A DNA stretch of 64,000 nucleotides from Streptomyces fildesensis (GTDB lineage Bacteria; Actinomycetota; Actinomycetes; Streptomycetales; Streptomycetaceae). The position numbers and the translations under genes were made by a program. Location: contig NZ_JAAIKO010000015.1 in NCBI RefSeq assembly GCF_016107395.1, positions 88,117-152,116 on the forward strand. The letters are read 5' to 3'. Position 1 is the first letter of the stretch, and every line of letters starts with the position of its first letter. The notes beneath the pieces are model-generated. The model searched no databases. It worked only from the letters and a program-made list of their open reading frames with translations, and had not been told where the DNA came from. Of this stretch, positions 1 through 8,411 are shown one piece after another.

Positions 1-267
1 CACCCGGGACGGGAAGTTCTTCACCACCGGGGAGAGCGCGTTGGGGCGGTCCGCCGCGTAGACGTCCTTCGGGTCGAGCACCGGCGGCATACCCGGCAGC
101 CCCTGGGGCAGGATCTTGGCCGGGGCCGACCTGACGGCGGCCTTGGTGGCCGCCGGGGAGGGCGCGTGCTGTTCGGTGCCGTCCTTCCCGCAGCCGGCGG
201 TGGCGGTCACGAGGGCGATGGTGGCGGCCAGCAGGACGGCGGGGCGCACACGGTTCACAGGACGCAT
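1..267 (-). CDS. YncE-like secreted lipoprotein, N-terminal part
   Basis: The first 89 codons are visible and the rest lies left of the window. The product starts MRPVNRVRPAV, has a hydrophobic signal segment and a Cys at about residue 26 in the context TAGC, consistent with lipoprotein processing. The mature start is Pro/Ala-rich and then reads MPPVLDPKDVYAADRP and SPVVKNFPSRV, a stretch I associate with YVTN/YncE-type beta-propeller lipoproteins of Streptomyces; the propeller itself is not visible. The start codon shares one base with the stop of the upstream deacetylase-like gene (TGATG), so the two are probably translationally coupled in one minus-strand operon. The family call is inference from a short segment. 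Confidence 0.65.
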   Translation of the reverse strand, partial: MRPVNRVRPAVLLAATIALVTATAGCGKDGTEQHAPSPAATKAAVRSAPAKILPQGLPGMPPVLDPKDVYAADRPNALSPVVKNFPSRV

Positions 268-1052
268 CAGGTCAGTAGCTCCGTCGTGGTCACGGCGCGC
301 AGCCCGCGCCGTTTCAGGTCGTCGAGGATCCCGGGCAGTGCGGCGATCGTGCCGGCGTACCCGAAGTGCAGGCTCACCACGGATCCGGGGCCGACGTCCT
401 TGGCCACCTTGGCCCGGACGGCCCCGGTTCCGGGTTCGGTGAAGTCGAGGGAGTCCACGTCGTACGCGAGGACGTGCTCGTATCCCGCCTGCCGGGCGAG
501 GCGTTCGACGAGCGGGGTGGCCAGCCGGGCCTGGGACGGCCGGAACCAGCGGCCGGGCGAACCGGTGAGCTTGCGCAGCCGGTCCGCGCAGCCGGTGATC
601 TCGGCGGTCGCGGCGGCCGCGCCCATCGCGCAGATGTTGCCGTGGGTCTGGGTGTGGTTGCCCAGCTCATGACCGCCGTCGAGGATCCGGCGGGCGAGTT
701 GCGGGTACTGGTCCAGCCACTCGCCGACGGCCAGCACCGTCAGCCGCGCCCCGGCCCGCTCCGCCTCGGTCAGCAGGGCGGTGGCGATGGCCGGTTCGCC
801 CCGGCCGTGGAAGGTGAGCGCGACCTGGGGGCGGTTTCTGGGCCCGTGCTCGATCTGCGCGGGCAGGCCGGGCGGCAGCGGTGGCAGTGCGGGGTGAGCG
901 GAGGAGGGTGCGGCGGGCGGGTGCTCGGGGGGCGCCTGGCTGGCCGCGGGGTCCGGGGAGGCCCCGGCGGCGGAGGGCCGGCCGTCCGCACAGCCGGTGA
1001 GCAGGGCTCCGGCGGCGGCGACCTGCAGCACGGTACGGCGGGTCATGGACAT
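267..1052 (-). CDS. Polysaccharide deacetylase (NodB-fold) lipoprotein, atypical active site
   Basis: The 261-aa product has a twin-Arg/lipoprotein signal (MTRRTVLQVAAAGALLTGC, Cys about residue 21), a Pro/Ala-rich linker, then a NodB domain from about residue 75. The metal-binding motif HTQTH is present (133-137) and so is RWFRPS. Motif 1, normally TFDD with the catalytic and metal-binding Asp, reads TFHG (80-83), so both Asp are absent. The fold suggests action on cell-wall or surface polysaccharide outside the membrane, but deacetylase activity is doubtful. ATG at 1046 is an alternative start; neither has a clear ribosome site. It is coupled to the YncE-like lipoprotein and divergent from the CDP-alcohol phosphotransferase. 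Confidence 0.8.
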   Translation of the reverse strand: MSMTRRTVLQVAAAGALLTGCADGRPSAAGASPDPAASQAPPEHPPAAPSSAHPALPPLPPGLPAQIEHGPRNRPQVALTFHGRGEPAIATALLTEAERAGARLTVLAVGEWLDQYPQLARRILDGGHELGNHTQTHGNICAMGAAAATAEITGCADRLRKLTGSPGRWFRPSQARLATPLVERLARQAGYEHVLAYDVDSLDFTEPGTGAVRAKVAKDVGPGSVVSLHFGYAGTIAALPGILDDLKRRGLRAVTTTELLT

Positions 1053-1207
1053 TGAGGACCACTTTAGGGCGCAATGCCCGATCTTTTGATGTTATTGGGG
1101 CGGCGCGGCGCGTGGCGGAGTCGGCTGACATGATGTGGACCCGCGGTACGCGAGCGGCCATTGGTGTGCCAGGGGTATGCCGCAGACAGGACGACGTGGG
1201 GGGCTAC

Positions 1208-1954
1208 GTGGCGGGAACAACGGCAGTTCGGGAGGCCGGTTTCGGCGCCGCGCTGCGAGAACTGCGCACCGCGCAGAAGTCGGCGAAGGGCGTGTCGCTG
1301 TACTCGCGCTACATCAACCGGCCGGCCGGCCGGGTGCTCGCCGCGGCTGCCTACCGGGTCGGACTCACACCCAATCAGGTGACGCTGGTCAGCATGGCCT
1401 TCACCTACGGCGCCATCGCGGCGGTCGCGCTGGTGCGCCCGTCCTGGACGCTGTCGGTCGCTGTCTACCTCGCGCTGGTGATCGGCTTCGCCTTCGACTC
1501 GGCCGACGGCCAGCTGGCACGGCTGCTGCGCCGTGGCAGTCCGGCGGGGGAGTGGCTGGACCATGTGGTGGACTGCGGGAAGATCACCGGCGTGCACGCC
1601 GCGGTGCTGATCTCGTTCTACCGCTTCTTCGATCTGCCGGGCGAGGGTTGGCTGCTGCTGCCGCTCGGCTTCCAGTTCGCCGCCGTGATGATCTACGTCG
1701 GCGGGCTGCTGACCGAAAAGCTCAAGCCGAAATCCGCGCCCGGATCCGCGCCGGCCGCCCCGTCGCGGATCAGGGCCGTGGGCCTGCTGCCCGTCGACTA
1801 CGGGGTCTTCTGCGTGGTCTTCCTGGCGCTGGGCGGCGGACGGGCGTTCCTGTACGCCTACGCGTTCCTGGGCGGGGTGTACGTGCTGTTCCTGGGCGCG
1901 TTCCTGGCGAAGTGGTTCCGCGAACTGAAGGCCGTGGGCGCCCCGGCCTCCTGA
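1208..1954 (+). CDS. CDP-alcohol phosphatidyltransferase family membrane enzyme
   Basis: The enzyme (about 248 aa) transfers a phospho-alcohol from a CDP-alcohol to an acceptor at the membrane; substrates cannot be read from sequence. The complete family signature is visible: DSADG, then QLAR, eight residues, G, and DHVVD (pattern D-x2-DG-x2-AR-x8-G-x3-D-x3-D). Several hydrophobic segments follow, as expected for this six-helix fold. I chose GTG 1208 because a run of six G lies five bases upstream and the product then starts like other family members; an ATG-initiated frame reaches back to 1052 but its extra residues look non-coding. It is convergent with a nucleotidyltransferase that could supply an activated alcohol, both inside the polysaccharide locus. 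Confidence 0.85.
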   Translation: MAGTTAVREAGFGAALRELRTAQKSAKGVSLYSRYINRPAGRVLAAAAYRVGLTPNQVTLVSMAFTYGAIAAVALVRPSWTLSVAVYLALVIGFAFDSADGQLARLLRRGSPAGEWLDHVVDCGKITGVHAAVLISFYRFFDLPGEGWLLLPLGFQFAAVMIYVGGLLTEKLKPKSAPGSAPAAPSRIRAVGLLPVDYGVFCVVFLALGGGRAFLYAYAFLGGVYVLFLGAFLAKWFRELKAVGAPAS

Positions 1955-1965
1955 TCCCCCGCCGT

Positions 1966-1990
1966 CCGATCCCCGGCTCCGGGGAGTCGG
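1966..1990. terminator. Hairpin between convergent genes
   Basis: A GC-rich inverted repeat built around TCCCCGG and CCGGGGA (1970-1985), with CCGA/TCGG flanks separated by a bulge, lies between the stops of two convergent genes. It could end transcription from both sides. There is no U-tract, as is common in streptomycetes. Confidence 0.45.
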
Positions 1991-1995
1991 GCCGT

Positions 1996-2451
1996 TCAAC
2001 CGTGGCGCTCGGCGCCTTCCGGGGTGACGGGCTCGGTGAGTACGTCCAGCGCCCGGCGCAGCTGGGTGCTGGACGTGTGCACGGTGTACGGGAAGTACAC
2101 GACCTCGACGCCGACCGCCGCGAAGTCCCGCTCCAGGCGGGCGCCCTTCTCGGTGCCGCGCCAGTCGTCGCCCTTGAAGATGACGTCGAAGCGCACCTGC
2201 TGCCAGGTCTCCACCTTGTCGGGGACGGTCTCGACGAAGGCCGCGTCCACGAAGCGCACGCTGCGGACGATCTCCAGCCGCTCGATCAGCGGAACCATGG
2301 GCCGGCGCCCCTTGGCCAATTCGGCCATTTCGTCGGAGACGACGCCCGCGACGAGATAGTCGCACTGGCTGCGGGCATGCCGAAGGATGTTGAGATGCCC
2401 CACGTGGAAGAGGTCGTAGACCCCTGGCGCGTAGCCGACACGGTGTGCCAC
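1996..2451 (-). CDS. Adenylyl/cytidylyltransferase family protein (GCT/RfaE-like)
   Basis: A 151-aa nucleotidyltransferase. The nucleotide-binding motif HVGH is in GVYDLFHVGHLNIL near the N-terminus and a C-terminal TSSTQLRR replaces the ISTT/RT-type loop. Family members make CDP-glycerol, CDP-ethanolamine or ADP-heptose type donors; the substrate here is unknown. GTG 2451 is chosen because GGGGG sits seven bases upstream and family proteins begin just before this motif; the frame is open further upstream to 2694 but that extension overlaps the divergent glycosyltransferase promoter. With the convergent CDP-alcohol phosphotransferase it may make and use an activated alcohol for decorating the surface polymer or lipid (inference). 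Confidence 0.8.
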   Translation of the reverse strand: MAHRVGYAPGVYDLFHVGHLNILRHARSQCDYLVAGVVSDEMAELAKGRRPMVPLIERLEIVRSVRFVDAAFVETVPDKVETWQQVRFDVIFKGDDWRGTEKGARLERDFAAVGVEVVYFPYTVHTSSTQLRRALDVLTEPVTPEGAERHG

Positions 2452-2641
2452 GAAACGACCCCCAGCCGTACTGCCCCGCCCGGTAATGCCCAAGGCGATG
2501 GTGAGTCTCCGACGATAGCCGGACGTCGCAGATACTAAGCGACGATTTGCGAAACGAAGACCGGCTGGAATCGTCAACATGTAGCACCGGTGAACAGTTA
2601 GGGTGGACGCTTGGTCACTTCTGGGGGGAACGGGGCGCGCC

Positions 2642-3952
2642 GTGTCGGCTCTTGACAGCTTTCGCCACAAACGGCTGTTCTTGGTTTCAACCAATTACGC
2701 GCCGGAACACACCGGTATCGGGCCGTACGCCACGCAGATCGCCGAACACTGGGCCGCGGGCGGGGCCGACGTGGCGGTGCTCGCCGGTATGCCGCACTAC
2801 CCCGCCTGGGAGACCGACCCCGCCTACCGGGGTGTCTGGCGGACCGAGGAGGAGCGCGGCGGGGTGCGGGTGTACCGTCGCCGGCACACCGTGCCACCGC
2901 GCCAGACCGCGGTGCGCCGCGCCCTGTTCGAAGCGTCGGTGCTCGTGCACGGACTGCTCGCGCCGCCGCGCGTCCGGCCCGACGTGGTCGTCGCGCAGCT
3001 GCCCAGCCTGGCCGGCGGCGTCCTCGCGGCGCGCACCGCCCGGCGGCACGGTGTCCCCTATGTCCCCATCGTGCAGGACCTGATGGGTGCCGCCGCCAAG
3101 CAGAGCGGCATCAGCGGCGGGGACCGGGCGGCGGCCGCCGCCAGCGCCGTCGAGGCGTACGTGCTCAAGCGCGCGACGCTGGTCGGCGTCATCCACGAGA
3201 GCTTCACCGACAAGGTCGCCGCGCTCGGCGTACCGCGTGAGCGGATACGCGTGGTCCCCAACTGGTCGCATGTGGCGCGCCCCTCGCGGCCCCGCGCCGA
3301 GATGCGCGCCCGGCTGGGCTGGCGGGAGGGCCAGACCGTCGTCCTGCACTCCGGCAACATGGGACTCAAGCAGGGCCTGGAGGTGCTGGTCGAGACCGCC
3401 CGGCTGGACCCGGCCGTCCGCGTCGTCCTCATGGGGGACGGCAACCAGCGCGAGCAGCTGCGCGCACTGGCCGGCGGAATGCCGAACCTGGAGTTCATGC
3501 AACCGGTCGACGACGCGGACTTCCCCGACGTCCTCGCCGCGGCCGACGTCCTCGCCGTCACCCAGCGCGCGTCCGTCCTCGACATGAGCATCCCCTCCAA
3601 GCTCACCTCGTACTTCGCCACCGGCCGGCCGGTCGTCGCCTCGGTGGCCGCCAAGGGTGGCACGGCGGAGGAGGTGCTGCGCTCCGGCGCGGGCGTCCTG
3701 GTGGCGCCCGAGGACCCGCACGCGCTGCTGAAAGCGGTGCTGACACTCGCCGAGGACCCGGAGTCGGCCGACGCGCTGGGGTCCAACGGACCGCGCTACG
3801 CCGACGCGCACCTCAGCCGCACCGCGGGCCTGGACCGGATCGACGCCCTCGTGGCCGAGGCCCTGGACACCGCCCCGCGGGCCCCGTCGGCGCCACCAGT
3901 ACCATTCGCGGAATCCGCGCAGGCCGCGGAGCCCGCACATTCGGACACCTGA
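2642..3952 (+). CDS. Glycosyltransferase family 4 (WcaI-like)
   Basis: A 436-aa GT-B fold glycosyltransferase. The N-terminal domain has the sugar-acceptor signature STNYAPEHTGIGPYA, and the C-terminal group-1 domain contains VVLHSGNMGLKQGLE and the donor-binding region around SIPSKLTSYFATGRPVVAS. It probably adds a sugar to the lipid-linked repeat unit at the cytoplasmic face of the membrane. GTG 2642 has GGGG six bases upstream and a second G-run before it; ATG 2603 is in frame but lacks a site. The tail is Ala/Pro-rich. It is followed 66 bases on by the chain-length gene, so an operon is likely. Confidence 0.85.
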   Translation: MSALDSFRHKRLFLVSTNYAPEHTGIGPYATQIAEHWAAGGADVAVLAGMPHYPAWETDPAYRGVWRTEEERGGVRVYRRRHTVPPRQTAVRRALFEASVLVHGLLAPPRVRPDVVVAQLPSLAGGVLAARTARRHGVPYVPIVQDLMGAAAKQSGISGGDRAAAAASAVEAYVLKRATLVGVIHESFTDKVAALGVPRERIRVVPNWSHVARPSRPRAEMRARLGWREGQTVVLHSGNMGLKQGLEVLVETARLDPAVRVVLMGDGNQREQLRALAGGMPNLEFMQPVDDADFPDVLAAADVLAVTQRASVLDMSIPSKLTSYFATGRPVVASVAAKGGTAEEVLRSGAGVLVAPEDPHALLKAVLTLAEDPESADALGSNGPRYADAHLSRTAGLDRIDALVAEALDTAPRAPSAPPVPFAESAQAAEPAHSDT

Positions 3953-4018
3953 TCCGGTGACGAACGCGCATAATGAGCGAGCGCATGGGGAGCGCGCGCC
4001 TGAGGGGGTTTCACGCAC

Positions 4019-5692
4019 GTGATCGAGCAACATGACGAACCGGACCTGTTGCGCGACCAGTTCCGCCAGCTGATCCGCTACCGGGCACTGATCGTGGCCG
4101 GAGTGCTGATCGGGCTGCTCGGCGGCGCCGCGCTGGCGCTGTCGGGAGCGGACAAGTACGTCGCGACGAGCGAGATCACCGTCCGGGCCGCCTCCGTGAA
4201 CCCGTTCGCCACCGGTGCCACCCCCGACAAGATCCTGAACATGGGCTCGGAGCGGCAGACCGCCGCCAGCGGCGTCGTCGCGGAGCGCGCGGCCAAGGCG
4301 CTGGGACAGCCGGAAGCGGCCACCGAACTGCTCGCCAACCTGCAGGTGACCAACCCCCCGCAGACCACGGCACTGGACTTCGCGTACACCGGCCACAGCC
4401 CTCAGGAGGCGGCGGCCCGGGCCAACGCCCTCACCCAGGCCTACCTGGACAACCGGCAGCAGCAGACCGCGTCGAGCATCACGATCATGGTCAACGGCTA
4501 CAAGACCCAGCTGGACCCGCTGGTGAAGCAGTCCGAGGCGCTGCGCAAGTCGATCGAGAAGCAGAAGGACCCGTCGAGCGTCGCCACCAACACCAACGCG
4601 CAGACCAACCTGCTGGGCCGGATCTCCGAGCTCAACGGCAAGATCAGCGAACTGAAGGCCCTCGACACCACCTCGGGCAACGTGATCCGCACGGCCGTCC
4701 CGCCGACCTCGCCCGCCGGGCTCGGCCTGCCGATCTCCCTCGGCCTGGGCCTGGGCGTCGGTATCGCCATCGGCCTGCTCGCCGCCTGGGTGCGGCTGGT
4801 CTTCGACCCGGCGGCCCGCTCCGACAGCGATGTGGTGCGCGCGCTGCGGGCCCCCGTCCTCGGGACGCTGCCGCGGGTCCGCGACAGCCGTGAACCGGCT
4901 CCGCTGCTCGCCCTCGACAACACCGAGAGCCGGCTCGCCGAGGCGTACCGCTCGGTGGCCTTCCGGCTCGCGTACGACCAGCGGTTCGCCGACCGCCGGC
5001 GGCTGCTGGTGGTCGCGCCGCGCGGCTCCAGCGAGACCGCCACCGCCGTCTCGGTCAACCTGGCCGCCTCCTTCGCCGAGACCGGCATGGAGGTCCTGCT
5101 CATCGAGGCCGACCTGCGCACCCCGACGCTGGCCGACCGGCTGCGCTCCGGCGACGGCTCCCGCCCGGCCTGGGCCCGTACGCCCTCGGTGGGCGACGGC
5201 GGCTGGCCGGCCGGGCACCAGATCTCCATCGACGCCGGTGAGTCCGGCTCCTTCGACCTGGTGCCGGGCCGCCGGGTCCGCAACGTCGCCCGCGCGCTGA
5301 CCTCGGTACCGGCCACAAGGCTCATCTCCGAGGCCGACGCCCCGAAGTCCGCGGTCATCGTCCACGCGCCCGCCGTGCTCGCCTACGCCGACGCCCTCGC
5401 ACTCGTCGACCGGGTGGACGGCGTCCTGGTGGTCTGCGACCCGCGCGAGGTGCACCGGGCCGACCTGGAGCGGGTCCGCGAACTCATCAGCGGCGCCGGC
5501 GGCACCGTGCTCGGCGCGGTGCTGCACTCGTCGGGCAGCACCGGATTCACCCTGCCGTGGCGCCGCAACGAGGACCGTACGGCCCCCCTCCCCATGGCTC
5601 CCGCGGAGGACGCCGGCAGCGCCCCCGCGGCCACGGCGACGGACCTGCTGGAAGCCGTCCTCCCGGAACCCGAACGGTCGCCGGTGTCATGA
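4019..5692 (+). CDS. Wzz-type chain-length determinant fused to a degenerate BY-kinase domain
   Basis: The 557-aa protein has membrane segments at about 23-42 and 235-257 that bracket a periplasm-like loop with a coiled-coil stretch (about 160-215), the Wzz architecture, followed by a cytoplasmic domain resembling bacterial tyrosine kinases of the CpsD/Wzc type. Walker A prime is kept (VLLIEADLRTP, about 359-369), but the P-loop reads APRGSSETATAVS instead of a GxGKS/T form, and no C-terminal tyrosine cluster is present, so kinase activity is doubtful. The likely role is control of polymer length or export. GTG 4019 has GAGGGGG ten bases upstream. Its stop overlaps the flippase start (ATGA). 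Confidence 0.85.
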   Translation: MIEQHDEPDLLRDQFRQLIRYRALIVAGVLIGLLGGAALALSGADKYVATSEITVRAASVNPFATGATPDKILNMGSERQTAASGVVAERAAKALGQPEAATELLANLQVTNPPQTTALDFAYTGHSPQEAAARANALTQAYLDNRQQQTASSITIMVNGYKTQLDPLVKQSEALRKSIEKQKDPSSVATNTNAQTNLLGRISELNGKISELKALDTTSGNVIRTAVPPTSPAGLGLPISLGLGLGVGIAIGLLAAWVRLVFDPAARSDSDVVRALRAPVLGTLPRVRDSREPAPLLALDNTESRLAEAYRSVAFRLAYDQRFADRRRLLVVAPRGSSETATAVSVNLAASFAETGMEVLLIEADLRTPTLADRLRSGDGSRPAWARTPSVGDGGWPAGHQISIDAGESGSFDLVPGRRVRNVARALTSVPATRLISEADAPKSAVIVHAPAVLAYADALALVDRVDGVLVVCDPREVHRADLERVRELISGAGGTVLGAVLHSSGSTGFTLPWRRNEDRTAPLPMAPAEDAGSAPAATATDLLEAVLPEPERSPVS

Positions 5693-6990
5693 GAGTCCCG
5701 GGGGCGAAAGCCTCCATAGCGTGCTCCGTCGCGGACCAGGGAGTGTCGGCGCTCACCAACATCCTGGTGCTGGTGGTCGCCGCGCGGCTGTCCAGCGCCG
5801 CCGGGTTCGCCGTCTTCTCCATGGTCTACATGGTCTTCACCATCCTGCTCGGCGTCGGCGTCAGCTACGTCGGCCAGGCGCTGGTGCTGGTCCGCGGCGA
5901 GGACCGGGTGATCCGGGCCGCCTGCCGCTCCGCGGCGGTCTTCACCGTCGTCGCGTCCACCGTCATCGGGTTCACGGCCGCGGCCGTGCTGGCCTTCGTG
6001 CCCGGCGACACCGCCGCCGCGCTCGCCGTGCTCGGGCTCATCCTGCCCATCGCCCTGACCCAGGACGGGATCCGCTACTGCTTCTCGGCGCTGCGGCTGC
6101 CGCACTACGCGCTGGCCGCCGACCTCGTACGGCTCGCCGTCGCGCTGCCCGCGCTGGCGGTGCAGCCGCACGGAGCCGGCCCCGCCCGGCTGGTGGCCGT
6201 CTGGGGCCTGTCGGCGCTGCCCGCGCTGCTCACCGCCATCGCCCTGCTCGCCCCGCTGCTCCGCGGCCTGCCCGCGGACCTGCGGACGTATGTGCGCCGC
6301 GGCCACCTCGGGCAGCGCTTCGTCGTGGAGTTCGGCGTCGGCAACGGATCCAGCCAGTTGGCGATCCTCGGCCTCGGGCTGTTCGCCACCCCGCTGGCGG
6401 TCGGCGCGCTGCGCGGCGCGACCACCCTCTTCGGACCGCTGAACGTCCTGTTCAACGCCTCGACGGCCTTCGGCCCGCCGCTGCTGAACCGGACGGAGAG
6501 CGTACGCGGCCAGGTCCGCGCCACCGCGGTGCTCGCCGCCGTACTGGCCACCGTCGCCGCGAGCTGGGCGACCGTGCTGTACCTGCTGCCGGACCGGATC
6601 GGCAGACAACTCCTCGGCGACACCTGGCCCAACGCCGCCCATCTGCTGCCGGCCAGCGGCAGCCAGTACACCGCGATGGCGGTCGGCACCTGCGGACTGC
6701 TGACGCTGCGGGTGCTGCGCCCGCGCACCACACTGCCGATCCAGGTGGTCTTCTCCCTGGCGGCGGTGGCGTTCATGCTCACCGGCTACGCGCTGGGCGG
6801 GGTCCTCGGCGCGGCCTGGGGCCTGGGTCTCGGCTCCGTCGCCAAGGCGGTCGCCACCTGGCTGCGGATCGGCTCGGTCAGCGCCTCGGCGGCGTCAGCG
6901 CAGGAGCTTGCGCGGGTCGGTGCGGAAGGAAGCGACCATGGCCAGGCACAGCACGGCGATCCCGATCCGGCCGGAGGCCTGGAGAAGTGA
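5689..6990 (+). CDS. Polysaccharide flippase (Wzx/MATE-like membrane protein)
   Basis: A 433-aa polytopic membrane protein with roughly twelve hydrophobic segments, beginning MRVPGAKASIACSVADQGVSA, typical of polysaccharide-transport proteins that flip undecaprenyl-linked repeat units. The ATG overlaps the stop of the chain-length gene by four bases (ATGA), which fixes the start and indicates co-translation. The last 32 codons overlap the 3' end of the convergent polymerase gene (6895-6990); the tail in this overlap is hydrophilic and probably dispensable. Confidence 0.8.
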   Translation: MRVPGAKASIACSVADQGVSALTNILVLVVAARLSSAAGFAVFSMVYMVFTILLGVGVSYVGQALVLVRGEDRVIRAACRSAAVFTVVASTVIGFTAAAVLAFVPGDTAAALAVLGLILPIALTQDGIRYCFSALRLPHYALAADLVRLAVALPALAVQPHGAGPARLVAVWGLSALPALLTAIALLAPLLRGLPADLRTYVRRGHLGQRFVVEFGVGNGSSQLAILGLGLFATPLAVGALRGATTLFGPLNVLFNASTAFGPPLLNRTESVRGQVRATAVLAAVLATVAASWATVLYLLPDRIGRQLLGDTWPNAAHLLPASGSQYTAMAVGTCGLLTLRVLRPRTTLPIQVVFSLAAVAFMLTGYALGGVLGAAWGLGLGSVAKAVATWLRIGSVSASAASAQELARVGAEGSDHGQAQHGDPDPAGGLEK

Positions 6991-8382
6991 ACCGCGCAGC
7001 AGGATGAAGGAGTAGCCGGCGATCAGCGGCACGATGATGGCCGTCATGTCGCCCGGCCGTCCGCCGTCCGCGGTGCGCAGCGCGTACCGCCGGTCGCCGC
7101 GCGCCGCCAGGTAGCCGACCCCCAGGAAGCCGCCGGTCATCCCGAGCGGTCCGAAATCCAGCCACAGTTCGGACCACAGCGGTGAGGAGAGGTTGGTGTT
7201 CTTGTTGCCCATCCACTCGCCGAGCATGATGCCGGTGTCCAGTGCCTTGTCGGGCCAGGCGGAGCGGGGCACGTAGAAGAAGACCGCGGCGGCGAGCTGG
7301 CGGCCGTAGGTGTGGCCCGCGCCGGAGTGCACCTCGGTGATCGCGTTGGCGAACATCACCGTCTGGTCGTAGTCCTTGCGCGCCAGCGGTTCGAGGACCG
7401 AATTGGTCTCCATGGGCCTGTAGTCGGCCGCGTCGTAGCGGAACCGGTCCATGAAGGGGAACACCAGCAGCGCCGCGACGACGCCCAGGGCCAGCGCGGA
7501 GCGGTACATCACGGGGCTGCGCGGGAACGCCGTGAACAGGAAGGAGAACAGCACGGTCAGGAACCAGAACCGGGCGTTGGATATCGGGTTGTTGACGACG
7601 ATGTTCAGCCCGGCGGTGGCGATCCACAGCAGGATCGGCAGCGGCCGCCGGCGCGCGATGCGCGAGGTCACCAGCCAGCGGGTGAGGAAGAGCAGCGCCA
7701 GCAGCGCCGGTACCGTCCCGAAGCCGCGCAGCGTCGCGGAGCCCGCGTGCGAACCGGCGGTGGCCACCCCGGTCTCCGCGAGGGTGTCGCTGATCTCCTG
7801 GCGGCTGCTGAACAGCACCGCGGGCCCGCCGAGTTTCATGACGTAGTAGCTGCTGGCCACGAACGCCAGCAGCACCAGCAGATACAGCCGGCGCGGGCTC
7901 ACGGAGGCCGCCGGGCGCTCCTTGCGGCCGGTGCGCACCGGGCGGTGCCGGGCCAGCAGGACGCCGACGTCGAAGGCCACACAGCCGACGAGGGTCAGTG
8001 CGAGGGCCGCCGACAGATCGCTGCGCGGGCCGACCAGCGGCGTCGGGACGCGGCCCAGGACGAGCTGGGCGAGCGAGGCGACGCCCATGGCCGCGTAGAC
8101 GAACAGCCAGAACGACCCCTGGATGAGCCGCCGGCGGCGGGTGGTGAGGATCATCGACGACAGCCGGGCCCCGGCGTAGCAGGTCAGTGCGATCTGCAGC
8201 CAGTACGCCTCGTCGTGCACGCCCGCGCCCGGCTGGAGGGCCACGGTGGCGGGCAGGAAGACGACCAGGCCGAGCACCAGCGGCACGGCCAGGGCACGGG
8301 ACAGCACGGCCCGGGGGGACACCGCGGGCACCTCGGGCCGCCTGGTGCGCGTCTCGGCCACCCGTGTGTCGACAACCGCCAT
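6895..8382 (-). CDS. Wzy-like O-antigen/exopolysaccharide polymerase
   Basis: A 495-aa membrane protein with about twelve hydrophobic segments and a long extracytoplasmic loop (roughly residues 310-400, around FMDRFRYDAADYRPMETN and VPRSAWPDKALDTGIMLGEW), the layout of O-antigen polymerase family proteins. It likely joins repeat units outside the membrane. ATG 8382 has GGGGG nine bases upstream. It is 29 bases downstream of a GT4 gene on the same strand. Assignment rests on topology and neighbours, because Wzy proteins have little conserved sequence. Confidence 0.75.
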   Translation of the reverse strand: MAVVDTRVAETRTRRPEVPAVSPRAVLSRALAVPLVLGLVVFLPATVALQPGAGVHDEAYWLQIALTCYAGARLSSMILTTRRRRLIQGSFWLFVYAAMGVASLAQLVLGRVPTPLVGPRSDLSAALALTLVGCVAFDVGVLLARHRPVRTGRKERPAASVSPRRLYLLVLLAFVASSYYVMKLGGPAVLFSSRQEISDTLAETGVATAGSHAGSATLRGFGTVPALLALLFLTRWLVTSRIARRRPLPILLWIATAGLNIVVNNPISNARFWFLTVLFSFLFTAFPRSPVMYRSALALGVVAALLVFPFMDRFRYDAADYRPMETNSVLEPLARKDYDQTVMFANAITEVHSGAGHTYGRQLAAAVFFYVPRSAWPDKALDTGIMLGEWMGNKNTNLSSPLWSELWLDFGPLGMTGGFLGVGYLAARGDRRYALRTADGGRPGDMTAIIVPLIAGYSFILLRGSLLQASGRIGIAVLCLAMVASFRTDPRKLLR

Positions 8383-8411
8383 GGCTGCAGTCCCCCTTCC
8401 CCGCTACCCCG

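Noticed and set aside
2687..5527. A 946-residue minus-strand frame opposite the glycosyltransferase and chain-length genes
   Set aside because: Same antisense-shadow effect; it crosses two clearly recognised genes on the other strand.
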